From contig NZ_JACCGK010000012.1 of NCBI RefSeq assembly GCF_013416325.1, positions 1 through 64,000 on the forward strand: a stretch of 64,000 nt of DNA, read 5' to 3'. The stretch's first letter is position 1, and the number at the start of each line of letters is the position of its first letter. Positions 25,291-34,049 of the stretch are shown in pieces. The DNA is from Vreelandella sedimenti (GTDB taxonomy: Bacteria; Pseudomonadota; Gammaproteobacteria; Pseudomonadales; Halomonadaceae). The notes under the pieces were generated by a model that worked only from the letters and a program-made list of their open reading frames with translations, was not told the origin of the DNA and ran no database searches. The translations under genes were made by a program, and so were the position numbers.

Positions 25291-26604
25291 TTACGCTAAT
25301 TGCTTAACCAACACCTTCGATTTACGGGCGTGGTTGTAGGTTTCGCGTTTCAGCGGGGGAAGGTCTTCCAGGCTGGCGGCGCGGAAGCCGTGTTCCACAA
25401 ACCAGTGGGCGGTATGAGTCGTCAGCACGAACACTTCAGTTAAGCCGCGCTGGCGGGCGCGGCGCTCCATGGCTTCCACCAGGCGCTCGCCCCGCTCGCC
25501 ACCGCGGTAGCTGTCGTGCACCGCCACGCAGGCGAGTTCGGCAATGCTGGTATCGGTGAAGATGTGCAGCGCGGCGCAGCCAATCACCATACCGTCGCGC
25601 TCGATCACCATGTAGTCATCGATTTCATGCTCCAGGCGCTCCCTTGAGCGTGCGACCAGCATGCCCCGCCGCTCTAGAGGCTCCAGCAGTTCCAGCAAGC
25701 CCGCTACATCGTTGAGCGTGGCCGGGCGCAGCTGTTCGTAGCGGTGCTGGGTAATCATGGTGCCCACGCCGTCGCGGGTGAACAACTCACCCAGCAGGGC
25801 ATCGTGGTTGCGCCAGGAGAGCAGGTGCGTGCGCGCCACGCCTTTCCTTGCGGCGGTGCAGGCAGCCTGTAAGTGGCGGGCTAGCTCGCTACCTGGCACT
25901 GCGGCGCTTAAACGCGGCTCGGCTTCTGCTGGCGAAAGCTGGCGCAGTAGCGCCCCCTGCTCATCTTCCAAGCCTTCTGACTCACCGAGTAGAATCAGCT
26001 TGTCGGCTTTCAGCGCCACGGCGGCGTGTTGAGCGACTTCAGAGGCGTCTAAATCGAACACCTCACCGGTACTGGAGAACCCCAGTGGCGGCAACAGCAC
26101 CAGTGAGCCTTTTTCCAGCAGGCCTTCAATGGCGCTGGCACGCACCCGACGCACTTCACCGCTGTGGTCGAAATCCACCCCTTCGCGCACGCCTAGGGGC
26201 TTAGCAGTCACCAGGTTGCCGGAGATCACGCTCAGTTCCACACCGTGCAACGGCGTGCTGGGCAGGCCAAGGGAGAGCCGCGCTTCCAGCCATAGCCGCT
26301 GGTGGGCAGCTACCTGCTCAACATGGGCCATCACCGCGCGATCCGCGACCCAGCGCCCATCGATGCGCGTGGGCTCTACGCCGGCGGCGGTCAACGCTTC
26401 ATGCACCTGGGGGCGAATGCCGAACACGACAACCAAACGCACGCCCAAGGTATGCAGCAGCGCCAAATCCTGAATCAGTTGCTCCCCTCGGCCAGACGCC
26501 ATGGCTTCGCCTTCAATTAAGATGACAAAGGTTCGCCCTCGGTGGGCATTGATGTAGGGGGAAGCGTTACGAAACCAATCAACAAAGGGGAAGCGCGTAT
26601 CCAA
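25291..26604 (-). CDS. argA: Amino-acid N-acetyltransferase (N-acetylglutamate synthase)
   Basis: ArgA acetylates glutamate with acetyl-CoA, the first step of arginine synthesis. It has an N-terminal amino-acid-kinase-like domain (about 1-285), which carries feedback inhibition by arginine in this family, and a C-terminal GNAT acetyltransferase domain (about 300-437) with the acetyl-CoA loop RGGERGERL. I place the start at TTG 26604: GGAGAG lies 7 bases upstream and the N-terminus then matches E. coli ArgA (WFRNASPYINAHRG). The open frame extends 19 codons further upstream through a 12-bp repeat that would code for LFLRLFLRLFL, which is unlike the family. Length 437 is normal. Confidence 0.93.
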   Translation of the reverse strand: MDTRFPFVDWFRNASPYINAHRGRTFVILIEGEAMASGRGEQLIQDLALLHTLGVRLVVVFGIRPQVHEALTAAGVEPTRIDGRWVADRAVMAHVEQVAAHQRLWLEARLSLGLPSTPLHGVELSVISGNLVTAKPLGVREGVDFDHSGEVRRVRASAIEGLLEKGSLVLLPPLGFSSTGEVFDLDASEVAQHAAVALKADKLILLGESEGLEDEQGALLRQLSPAEAEPRLSAAVPGSELARHLQAACTAARKGVARTHLLSWRNHDALLGELFTRDGVGTMITQHRYEQLRPATLNDVAGLLELLEPLERRGMLVARSRERLEHEIDDYMVIERDGMVIGCAALHIFTDTSIAELACVAVHDSYRGGERGERLVEAMERRARQRGLTEVFVLTTHTAHWFVEHGFRAASLEDLPPLKRETYNHARKSKVLVKQLA

Positions 26605-26631
26605 GGGCCGCTCTCCGGCAGCAGGTGAAAG

Positions 26632-26667
26632 AAACAATCTCAAAAACAATCTCAAAAACAATCTCCA
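26632..26667. repeat. Three tandem 12-bp repeats upstream of argA
   Basis: AAACAATCTCAA occurs three times in a row (26632-26643, 26644-26655, 26656-26667; the last copy ends CCA). It lies 28-63 bases before the proposed argA start, in the leader or promoter region. Confidence 0.9.
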
Positions 26668-26691
26668 GTTACTTTACCAGAGCACGAAAAA

Positions 26692-26753
26692 CAGCGGCAC
26701 CTTCAAATGCAAATCTGCTCGATCTAATGCAGATAAACATGAAGATGCCGCTG
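26692..26753 (-). terminator. Two-stem hairpin between pit and argA
   Basis: CAGCGGCA-C-CTTCA pairs with TGAAG-A-TGCCGCTG to form an outer stem of about 12 pairs; inside, ATCTGC pairs with GCAGAT. It lies between the 3' end of the phosphate transporter gene and argA, and is a likely terminator or structured leader. No strong T-run follows on the minus strand. Confidence 0.45.
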
Positions 26754-26828
26754 TGATCTTATCGCTCAGATGCTTCTAAAGCCTTTCGAGCCTTGGCGTA
26801 CTACGTTACGAGTGCTGTTTATTATTCG

Positions 26829-28094
26829 TTAACCGAACATGCCCTTGAACATAAAGAAGAACAGAATCGCAAGGCCCGCACCGGCAGGCAATGTGATCAG
26901 CCAAGACGCCGCAATCGTACCAATAACCCGTAGGTTAAGGGCGGCCATGCCGCGCGCCAGACCAACGCCTAAAATCGCACCTACCAGTGTGTGCGTCGTG
27001 GAAATTGGCAAACCGGTACCCGAGGCCAACACCACGGTAGTGGCTGCCGCCAGGGTAGCGGCAAAGCCACGGCTGGGGGTCAGCTCGGTAATCCCCGTGC
27101 CCACAGTGGCAATCACTTTATGACCATAGGTGACCAGACCCACCACGATACCGCCACCGCCGAGTACCAGCACCCACCAGGGCACCAGCGCGGAGCCGCC
27201 AATTTCGCCGCCGGTTTGCACCACGCTGATGACTGCCGCTAGCGGGCCTACCGCATTGGCCACATCGTTGGAGCCGTGGGCAAAGGCCATGGCACAAGCA
27301 GTGAAAATCATCAAAACGCCGAACACACGCTCAACGTTGGCATAGCCAAAATGATCATTGGTATTGTGCTCAAACTTGATACGCCGTTGCAAAATCAAGC
27401 CGATGCCCATAATCACTAGGCCCAGGAGGATAGACAGTAGCAGGCTCTGATTAAAGGTCAGATCCAGCCCCACGTGGGATAACCCTTTGGTCAGCGTGAC
27501 CATTGCAACGATGAAACCTACCAGAAACACATAGCCAGGTACGTAGCGTTTGGCAGCTGTGAACGGGTTGGCGTCCTCGAATATCAGGTGGTGTACCGAT
27601 TTAAACAGCACGAAACCGATGGTGCCTGCCAACAAGGGGGAGACCACCCAACTAGCGGCAATCGTGCCTACCGCGCCCCAGTCCACCGTGGCAGGGCCTA
27701 GCCCTGCGACCGCAAAGCCTACGATCGCGCCGACAATCGAGTGCGTCGTGGAAACCGGCCAGCCTTTCATGGAGGCCACCAGCAGCCATGTTCCCGCCGC
27801 CAGCAGTGCTGCCAGCATGCCGTAGACCAGCAATTGTGGGTCGTCCTGTAGCAGTTCGGGGTCGATAATACCTTTACGGATCGTATTGGTTACTTCGCCA
27901 CCGGCTAGCCAGGCACCCAGGAATTCAAAAATGACCGCAATCAGGATGGCCTGCTTGATGGTGATCGCTTTCGACCCCACCGAGGTTCCCATGGCATTGG
28001 CCACGTCGTTGGCACCAACGCCCCAGGCCATGAAAAAGCCAAACAAACAGGCCAGGATGATAAAGATTTCACCGTGCTGGGCAATAATCAGCAT
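26829..28094 (-). CDS. Inorganic phosphate transporter, PiT family
   Basis: This is a 421-residue polytopic membrane protein with two copies of the PiT signature, GANDVANAMGTSVGS near residue 27 and GSNDVANAVGPLAAV near 275. Each is followed by a related membrane half, with PVSTTHSIVGAIVG and PISTTHTLVGAILG as a second repeated motif. PiT proteins import phosphate (as neutral metal-phosphate) by proton or sodium symport. The gene lies 10 bases downstream of a DUF47/PhoU-like gene, a pairing seen in many bacteria, and the partner is thought to modulate transport. Confidence 0.95.
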   Translation of the reverse strand: MLIIAQHGEIFIILACLFGFFMAWGVGANDVANAMGTSVGSKAITIKQAILIAVIFEFLGAWLAGGEVTNTIRKGIIDPELLQDDPQLLVYGMLAALLAAGTWLLVASMKGWPVSTTHSIVGAIVGFAVAGLGPATVDWGAVGTIAASWVVSPLLAGTIGFVLFKSVHHLIFEDANPFTAAKRYVPGYVFLVGFIVAMVTLTKGLSHVGLDLTFNQSLLLSILLGLVIMGIGLILQRRIKFEHNTNDHFGYANVERVFGVLMIFTACAMAFAHGSNDVANAVGPLAAVISVVQTGGEIGGSALVPWWVLVLGGGGIVVGLVTYGHKVIATVGTGITELTPSRGFAATLAAATTVVLASGTGLPISTTHTLVGAILGVGLARGMAALNLRVIGTIAASWLITLPAGAGLAILFFFMFKGMFG

Positions 28095-28104
28095 GAAAGT
28101 CCCC

Positions 28105-28785
28105 TTAGCGGGCAGTCAGGATCTGCAGACGGCTACCCACGCGCTCGGCGCGGTCGGATAGTTCGCCAACCCATTCAATGATCTTGTAGAGAAAGATCAC
28201 GTCCACTGGTGGTAGCTGGCTCTCAAGCTTGAACAGCTGGCGGCGAATGGTGATCTGTTGGTCGTCGGCTTGGTGTTCGAGGGTGTGAAGCTCACGGATC
28301 ATCTTCTGCATCACATCCGAGACGTTTTTGCCAAAGCCGGACTCAAGTAGATCCTTGAGCTCTTCTAACGCTTGACGTGCTTGTGCCACGCAGGCGACGC
28401 TGGTTCGAATGTAGTCGCGCATCGGCTCGGCCAGCTCATCCGGCACGCGCATTTTACGCCCCAGCATAATGCCGGTAATGTCACGCACCTTGTTGGCGAT
28501 CTTGTCCTGCACGCTGATCAGATCAAGCAAATCGGAGCGCGACACCGGAAGAAACATGGTGTTGGGCAGGTTCAACCGCAGTTCTGTTTTCAGCGTATCG
28601 GCGTCATGCTCTAGGCGGGTGACGTTTTCGCGCAGCTCAGCCGCTTTGTCCCAGTCATCAGCCAGAGTTGCTTCAAAAAACGGCAACAGCTGATCGGCAC
28701 ACTCATTCGTCTTGACGATATGGGCCAATAACGGCTGGAATGGCGAGCGGCCAAACATCGAAGAAAAAGGATTGGAGGTAACCAT
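28105..28785 (-). CDS. DUF47 (TIGR00153) PhoU-like protein
   Basis: This 226-residue all-helical cytoplasmic protein of the DUF47/PhoU-like family starts with the typical NPFSSMFGRSPFQPL and carries acidic helices (NVTRLEHDADTLKTEL, LHTLEHQADDQQITIRRQLF) that bind metal clusters in relatives. It is the first gene of a two-gene operon with the PiT transporter, separated by 10 bases, and should act as its regulator. A strong context match supports the name. Confidence 0.93.
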   Translation of the reverse strand: MVTSNPFSSMFGRSPFQPLLAHIVKTNECADQLLPFFEATLADDWDKAAELRENVTRLEHDADTLKTELRLNLPNTMFLPVSRSDLLDLISVQDKIANKVRDITGIMLGRKMRVPDELAEPMRDYIRTSVACVAQARQALEELKDLLESGFGKNVSDVMQKMIRELHTLEHQADDQQITIRRQLFKLESQLPPVDVIFLYKIIEWVGELSDRAERVGSRLQILTAR

Positions 28786-28922
28786 AATGCCTTTTAGCCT
28801 GTTTTCGGGGAGCCTGGAAATGGCGGCGCCAGTATAAAGAGTGCGCCCGCCGCCGTCATGAAAAGTTCACAAATGTAATCAAATATTCATCTAAATGTCA
28901 CGATAACGAGGTGGCTAGCGTC

Positions 28923-29828
28923 ATGAAAAGCCCAAACCCCATGGAAGTGGAACTTAAACTGGCCCTTGCCCCGACAGGGCCTGCGGCGCTTACTCAACAC
29001 CCGTATCTTGCTTCACACGCCGAGCGTAAACAAACGCTGACCAATACCTACTTTGACACCCCTCAGAGTGATCTGGCGAAAGCACATATTGCGCTGCGAC
29101 TTCGCCAGGTGGATGGTCAGGTGCTGCAAACGGTGAAAACTGCTGGCCAAGGTGGCGGCGGGCTTTCCCAGCGCGAAGAGTGGGAGTGGCAGGTGGCTGG
29201 CCCGCAGTTGGATCTCGCTTCAATTGCCAAGCTCCCCCCTTTTCAAGGCGAACTTAGCGGTGTGCTAGATGCCCTCGCCCCCCAACTCAGCACCGATTTC
29301 ACACGGCGCAGTTGGCAGCTAAAAGAGGGCAGACAAGGTCAGGAGAGCCATATCGAGCTGGTATTGGATGAAGGCGAAATTATTAGCGGTGGCTACCGCA
29401 CGCCAATTCGCGAAGCAGAGCTCGAATTAAAAGGCGGCGAGCCCGAAGCTCTGTGGGCGCTGGCATTAACCCTTGCTGAACAGGTACCGCTGCGGCCCTC
29501 GGACAGTAGCAAGGCGGCCCGTGGCAATGCGCTTAGTACCCAACACTGGCCGCTCCCCGAAGCGCACTCCCCAGCAGAGTGGCTGCACCGTGCCACGCTG
29601 GCGCTGGATGCCTACCACGACAGCCAGCAAGCCAGCTTTCTAAACGATGCCCAACAGGCGCTGGCTACCCTCGCCGAGCACCGCGAACTGGATGCCACTG
29701 CACGCGCTTATGCCCAGGCGATGCCTGGCGCGCTCGATGCAGACGGCCAGCCCAATGCGGCCTATGGTAAAGCGGCGTTAGCGCTCGCCCATCGCCTGGC
29801 GTACCAAACCACGCTACGCTCTAATTAG
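28923..29828 (+). CDS. CYTH domain protein (probable inorganic triphosphatase)
   Basis: The 301-residue protein begins with the CYTH signature E-x-E-x-K (MEVELKLAL, Glu8-Glu10-Lys12), the metal/triphosphate-binding start of the tunnel fold. Further charged strands follow (YFDTPQSDL, LRLRQVDG, QTVKT). The C-terminal third (after about 205) is helical and resembles a CHAD-like remnant, as in YgiF-type triphosphatases, but it is too short for a full CHAD domain. The ATG at 28923, with GAGGTGG 9 bases upstream, was preferred over the GTG 12 bases earlier. It is probably a phosphohydrolase acting on inorganic triphosphate. It lies next to phosphate-transport genes but is transcribed away from them. 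Confidence 0.88.
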   Translation: MKSPNPMEVELKLALAPTGPAALTQHPYLASHAERKQTLTNTYFDTPQSDLAKAHIALRLRQVDGQVLQTVKTAGQGGGGLSQREEWEWQVAGPQLDLASIAKLPPFQGELSGVLDALAPQLSTDFTRRSWQLKEGRQGQESHIELVLDEGEIISGGYRTPIREAELELKGGEPEALWALALTLAEQVPLRPSDSSKAARGNALSTQHWPLPEAHSPAEWLHRATLALDAYHDSQQASFLNDAQQALATLAEHRELDATARAYAQAMPGALDADGQPNAAYGKAALALAHRLAYQTTLRSN

Positions 29829-29860
29829 TACGGCATTGAGGCTCACTTCAGGATGATGCG

Positions 29861-30769
29861 ATGAATTTTCACCTAACCCCCGGCGCGGAAGGCCTACGCA
29901 CCCGCCTGTTTCATATCATATTTGAATCTGACACACCGGGGGCAAAAGCTTTTGATATCGCCTTGATCGTGGCGATCCTGATGAGTGTCGCGATCATCAT
30001 GCTAGGCAGTATCGAGACTTATGCCGAGCGGTACGGCGACTTATTCTTCTATCTTGAGTGGGTCTTCACGCTATTGTTCAGCATTGAGCTGATCTTGCGC
30101 ATTTACTGCCTGGAAAAGCCGACGCTCTATTTAAGAAGCTTTTACGGGATCGTCGACTTGATTGCTGTGCTGCCCACCTGGCTAGTGCTTTTGGTACCAG
30201 GCGCCCATGGGCTGGTGATTGTTCGTCTGCTGCGGGTACTGCGCATTTTTCGCATTCTTCGCCTGATGGAGTTTGTCGGCGAAGCGCGTCTTTTGATGGA
30301 TGCGTTGAAGCGCAGTATGCGCCAGATTTTGCTGTTTTTTAGCGCCATTTTAATGGTGATCACCCTGTTCGCGGCGTTGATGTACACCATCGAATCCCCC
30401 GAGGCGGGTTTCACCAGTATTCCAATGTCGATGTACTGGGCCATCGTCAGCATGACCACCGTCGGCTACGGTGACATTGTGCCGGCCACGCCGCTAGGCA
30501 AATCGATCACGGTCATCCTGATGCTGCTTGGTTACTCGATCATCGCTGTACCCACCGGGGTGTTTTCCGCCCAGGTGATTCGCTCGATCCGTGAAGAGCG
30601 TTACTCCGAAGAAGCCTGCCCCGGCTGCGGTCACGAACGCCATGAAAAACGCGCTCGCTACTGCCTACGCTGCGGCACCTGGCTGGACGAAGACAGCGAA
30701 GACCCGCGCAAGAAGGACGACGACAAAAAAGATGAACAGGAAGGCAAAAACGCGCCCCAGGACAGCTGA
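29861..30769 (+). CDS. Voltage-gated-type potassium channel with C-terminal zinc ribbon
   Basis: This is a six-transmembrane ion channel of 302 residues. Helices S1-S4 lie at about 30-135; S4 carries Arg at every third position (Arg122, 125, 128, 131, 134), the mark of a voltage sensor. The pore loop has the potassium selectivity filter TTVGYGD (199-205), followed by S6. The cytoplasmic tail holds a CxxC...CxxC zinc ribbon (CPGCGHERHEKRARYCLRCG, about 247-266) and ends in a highly charged Asp/Lys/Glu stretch. AGGATG gives a modest ribosome binding site. It lies 32 bases after the CYTH gene, possibly co-transcribed. Potassium control fits an osmotically challenged cell. Confidence 0.93.
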   Translation: MNFHLTPGAEGLRTRLFHIIFESDTPGAKAFDIALIVAILMSVAIIMLGSIETYAERYGDLFFYLEWVFTLLFSIELILRIYCLEKPTLYLRSFYGIVDLIAVLPTWLVLLVPGAHGLVIVRLLRVLRIFRILRLMEFVGEARLLMDALKRSMRQILLFFSAILMVITLFAALMYTIESPEAGFTSIPMSMYWAIVSMTTVGYGDIVPATPLGKSITVILMLLGYSIIAVPTGVFSAQVIRSIREERYSEEACPGCGHERHEKRARYCLRCGTWLDEDSEDPRKKDDDKKDEQEGKNAPQDS

Positions 30770-30850
30770 ACTAAGTTGCTAAACCAAGTGTAGCTAAGTC
30801 TGGGGCGCGTAGCGTTCATTTAATACAGGAGGGAGTGGTTATCTCACCGA

Positions 30851-31627
30851 TCACTCCACTTCGTGGGGGGCATCCCAGGCGTCTAACTCAGCCTCGCTCC
30901 AGGCGCCATAGGTCGCATTGGGGAACACAATCCAGTCCTTGCCAAACCGCTCGGAATTCTCCTCAACAAGCGCATGCTGCTGGTCAAGGTCGGCGCCCGC
31001 GAAATCACCCGCGAAATCGTGAAGGGAATCACCTAGCTGCATCACCAGGGTGTGGTTATCCACCACTTCCGCGCGGCGTTCCGCCTTGGCAGGCCCCAGC
31101 AACATCACGCTTTGTTCAGAGACTTGGGGTAGCTCTAGCGCTTCCAAGGTGGCGATAGTGTCGGCCTCGTTCTCCTGGTAGCGGTCAGAGACGTAGAAAA
31201 TGGACACGCCCTGCTCGTCCGCGTAATCCAGGAACGCTTTGGCACCCGGCATCAAACGCGGTTCGCCTTCACGCTCCCAATGCTTCCAAGTATCCCAGGT
31301 GGTGTAGTCGTGACACGCCTGCATGTCGCGAACCAACAGCGGGCTATTATCCAGCACCGTTTCATCCAGGTCGGTAATGATAGCCAAGTCGTCGCTGCCA
31401 CCATGCGCCTCAATCTGATCCTCAAGCCGGTAGGTGGCGAGGGCAAAACCCTGACGCTGCAGAGCAGCGGCTTCAGCAGACTGCTGTTGATAGCGCAGAC
31501 CCATTGCATAAGCTTCCTGGGCACACATTTCTGCGTCATCACTATTTGCATAGCTGGTCAGTGGTAAAGCGGTAAGGCTGGCTAGAGCAGCAAGGGTGCA
31601 GAGGCGAGAAGGGAATGGCATCGTCAT
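30851..31627 (-). CDS. Acid phosphatase / 5'-nucleotidase, lipoprotein e(P4)-like HAD family
   Basis: The 258-residue secreted phosphatase has a cleavable signal peptide (about residues 1-26, ending LPLTSYANS) without a lipobox Cys, so it is probably periplasmic and soluble. The HAD motif I is DLDETVLDN, with the two catalytic Asp; FYVSDR provides motif II, and LVMQLGDSLHDF the final acidic motif. This matches class C (e(P4)-like) acid phosphatases. The ATG at 31627, with AGGAGAT 7 bases upstream, sets the start; a longer open frame is not needed. It likely releases phosphate from nucleotides outside the cytoplasm. Confidence 0.9.
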   Translation of the reverse strand: MTMPFPSRLCTLAALASLTALPLTSYANSDDAEMCAQEAYAMGLRYQQQSAEAAALQRQGFALATYRLEDQIEAHGGSDDLAIITDLDETVLDNSPLLVRDMQACHDYTTWDTWKHWEREGEPRLMPGAKAFLDYADEQGVSIFYVSDRYQENEADTIATLEALELPQVSEQSVMLLGPAKAERRAEVVDNHTLVMQLGDSLHDFAGDFAGADLDQQHALVEENSERFGKDWIVFPNATYGAWSEAELDAWDAPHEVE

Positions 31628-31765
31628 TGAATGATCTCCTGGGCTAGGCGATCTCAAAAAGACGAGGCGATTCCTCGCCTTAAAGGATCACGATTTATTA
31701 TCGAAAAGAACCGTTAGGATCATATTTTATTTTCATTGAACATTCAAATAATGAAAAATAGGCAA

Positions 31766-31798
31766 ATTCCCTGCTCATTAAAGCTAAAAGCAGGGATT
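31766..31798 (-). terminator. Probable terminator downstream of the yciO-like gene
   Basis: The stem CCCTGC (31769-31774) / GCAGGG (31790-31795) is flanked by A/T pairs that extend it. It lies about 20 bases past the yciO-like stop codon and before the phosphatase gene. Confidence 0.45.
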
Positions 31799-31815
31799 TG
31801 CTCTGAAAAGCGTTT

Positions 31816-32439
31816 TTAGACGACGAAAGGCGAAATATCCCCACGCCCTTCACGGATGATTTTCGGCGGCAGTTCGCGCAGGTCGATGACGCTGGTGGGG
31901 TCTAAATGGCAGGCGCCGCCGTCGATAATGGCATCCAGGTGTGCCCCAAAACGCTCGCGGATCTCTTCCGGGTCGTTCATGGGCAGGTCATCACCCACAG
32001 GAATCAACGTTACGCTCATCAACGGCTCGCCTAATGCGGCCAGTAACGCGTGGGTGATGCGGTGATCCGGTACGCGCACGCCAATGGAGCGACGCTTGGG
32101 ATGTAGTAGCAGGCGCGGCACTTCTGAAGTGGCATCCAGAATATAGGTGTAAGGGCCTGGAGTATGGGCTTTCAGCAATCGAAATACATCGTTATCCACC
32201 TTGGCGTAGGTGCCAATTTCCGAGAGGTCGGAGCACACCAGGGTGAAGTTGTGTTTATCGTCCAGTGAACGTAGCCATTTTATCTTCTCAATGGCTTTCT
32301 TCTCACCCAGATGGCAGCCAAGGGCATAGCCCGAATCAGTGGGGTAAGCAACCACACCGCCTTTACGAATGATCGCAATCGACTGATCGATGAGGCGTTT
32401 CTGAGGGTTTTCCGGGTGAATCTGAAAATATTGGCTCAT
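31816..32439 (-). CDS. yciO: Sua5/YciO/YrdC family protein (YciO type)
   Basis: This is a 207-residue YrdC-fold protein, the fold that makes threonylcarbamoyl-AMP for the tRNA modification t6A. The sequence (KGGVVAYPTDSGYALGCHLGEKKA, about residues 27-50, with the RSIGVRVPDH motif later) and the length match E. coli YciO (206 residues), a paralogue whose precise role is less clear than that of TsaC. It follows the PHP-domain gene after 87 bases and shares its strand; yciO also lies beside the PHP gene in E. coli. Confidence 0.92.
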   Translation of the reverse strand: MSQYFQIHPENPQKRLIDQSIAIIRKGGVVAYPTDSGYALGCHLGEKKAIEKIKWLRSLDDKHNFTLVCSDLSEIGTYAKVDNDVFRLLKAHTPGPYTYILDATSEVPRLLLHPKRRSIGVRVPDHRITHALLAALGEPLMSVTLIPVGDDLPMNDPEEIRERFGAHLDAIIDGGACHLDPTSVIDLRELPPKIIREGRGDISPFVV

Positions 32440-32526
32440 TGGTAACTCCTGTCCGTAGGCACTGCCTATACAGCATAGCCGACTTGGCTTTTAACTGACC
32501 GGGCTTTGAAATGACCCGGCTGTGAT

Positions 32527-33447
32527 TTAACCGACCGCCAGCAGGCCGGGTGACGCATCGCGCAGGTGCAGCAGCCGGGGATGCTGCCATATGGGGGGCG
32601 CCGCCGTGCGCGGCACTAGGCTCATGCTGCCGGGGGCCGCATGACTGCCTGGGAAGTGAAAATCGCTCCCCATAGAGGCGTAAAGGTCACGCTCCACTAG
32701 CTGACGCGCCAGGTCGCGGGTGCTATCCGGGTTCTGCTGGCCGCTGACTAGCTCAACCGCTTGGCCACCCGCCGCCTGGAAGGTATCCATCAAAAGGCCT
32801 CGCTTGCGCCGGGTTAAGCCGTGGCGCAGTGGATGGGCAATCACGGCCACACCGCCGGAATCGACAATCCAGCTTACGGCTTCGCTGATTTCCGGCCAGT
32901 GGGCTTTAATATCGCCCTTTTTGCCGCTGCCCAAATAGCGCTTGAAGGCGCTGGCCCAGTCCGGCACCACGCCTTCCGCTACCAGCGCGCGGGCAAAGTC
33001 CGGGCGGCCTAGCGGGCGGTCACTGCCTGCGTGCAGGCGCGCTTTTTCCAGCGCGTTGGATAAACCGACTTTTTCCAGCCTTTCGGCGATCACTGTTGCA
33101 CGCTGTATCCGTGCTTCACGCTGCTGAATCAGGCCTTCCACCATTGGCCCCTGTAAGCCACCGGGCATCAACGCCACCACATGGATATTGACGCCCTGCC
33201 AGCGTGTGGATAACTCACAGCCGGGGATAAGACACAGCCCTGCTTGCTCCGCCGCGCGGCCCGCTTCTTCAATGCCGTCCATGGTATCGTGGTCAGTGAG
33301 CGACATGTGCGTCAGCCCGCGTTCGGCACACAGGGTTACCAGTTCGGTGGGCGTTAACGCGCCATCGGAAGCGGTTGAGTGCATGTGCAAATCAACTGGG
33401 TAGCGCTGATCGGCATCAAAGGTATAGGGAAGTCGAGGCATAAGCAT
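32527..33447 (-). CDS. PHP-domain phosphoesterase (YciV/RNase AM-like)
   Basis: This 306-residue metalloenzyme belongs to the PHP family: DLHMHSTASDG (about 19-29), the LTDHDT motif and PGCELSTRW, then VAVIAHPLR and SMGSDFHFPG supply the further metal-binding His and Asp. The closest known type is E. coli YciV (Rnm, RNase AM), a 5'-3' exoribonuclease acting on short RNAs and on 5' ends of rRNA. The start at 33447 or two codons later (33441) cannot be separated, as neither has a clear ribosome binding site. It is the first gene of a probable operon with yciO and is divergent from yciI. Confidence 0.9.
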   Translation of the reverse strand: MLMPRLPYTFDADQRYPVDLHMHSTASDGALTPTELVTLCAERGLTHMSLTDHDTMDGIEEAGRAAEQAGLCLIPGCELSTRWQGVNIHVVALMPGGLQGPMVEGLIQQREARIQRATVIAERLEKVGLSNALEKARLHAGSDRPLGRPDFARALVAEGVVPDWASAFKRYLGSGKKGDIKAHWPEISEAVSWIVDSGGVAVIAHPLRHGLTRRKRGLLMDTFQAAGGQAVELVSGQQNPDSTRDLARQLVERDLYASMGSDFHFPGSHAAPGSMSLVPRTAAPPIWQHPRLLHLRDASPGLLAVG

Positions 33448-33591
33448 GACGCCGTGTGGCCAGTTTGTCAGAATGCGCTTTTCAGCTGAGAATGAACCCT
33501 TCGCAATGGGTAAGATATGGTGCGCGCTTATGCCAGTGCGGTCAATTAACGGTCACTTTGCATCCTCGTCTTATCAAGGAGTTATACCCAA

Positions 33592-33891
33592 ATGCTGTAT
33601 GCCATTATGAGTGAAGATGTACCCCATAGCTTAGAGCGCCGCTTAGCGGCTCGGCCAGACCACTTGGCACGTCTGGAAGCGCTGCGCGATGAAGGCCGCA
33701 TGGTACTGGCGGGCCCTCACCCTGCCATCGACGCTGAAAATCCTGGCGATGCAGGCTTTTCCGGCAGCTTGGTAGTGGCGGAATTCGACAGCCTGGAAGA
33801 CGCCAAGGCATGGGCCGACGCCGACCCATACATTATTGCAGGGGTGTATGCCAAGGTAATTGTTAAGCCGTTCAAGAAAGTTATGCCTTGA
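33592..33891 (+). CDS. yciI: YciI family protein
   Basis: This small ferredoxin-like-fold protein of 99 residues matches the E. coli YciI length and pattern: [32 protein letters not shown] with a conserved-type His, and the C-terminal [21 protein letters not shown]. The biochemical role of the family is unsettled; some members are dehydrochlorinase-like. AAGGAG before the ATG is a good ribosome binding site. It is transcribed away from the PHP-yciO operon, echoing the yciI neighbourhood of enterics. Confidence 0.93.
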   Translation: MLYAIMSEDVPHSLERRLAARPDHLARLEALRDEGRMVLAGPHPAIDAENPGDAGFSGSLVVAEFDSLEDAKAWADADPYIIAGVYAKVIVKPFKKVMP

Positions 33892-34049
33892 CGCCAATAG
33901 GCAAGTGTGGAGAGTTCGTCGGCTTTTTCACAGAGCCTGTGGAAAACTCTGTGCAAACCCGGCGGACGCTTTGCGCTAAGCCAGAGATAACGCCAGCGCT
34001 AACAAATTGATCATTTTTTAACCACCTGTTCATCAATACGGATACCTGC

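Noticed and set aside
33592..33897. Overlapping minus-strand frames opposite yciI
   Set aside because: Shadows of a well-recognised small gene with a good ribosome site; no motifs on the opposite strand.
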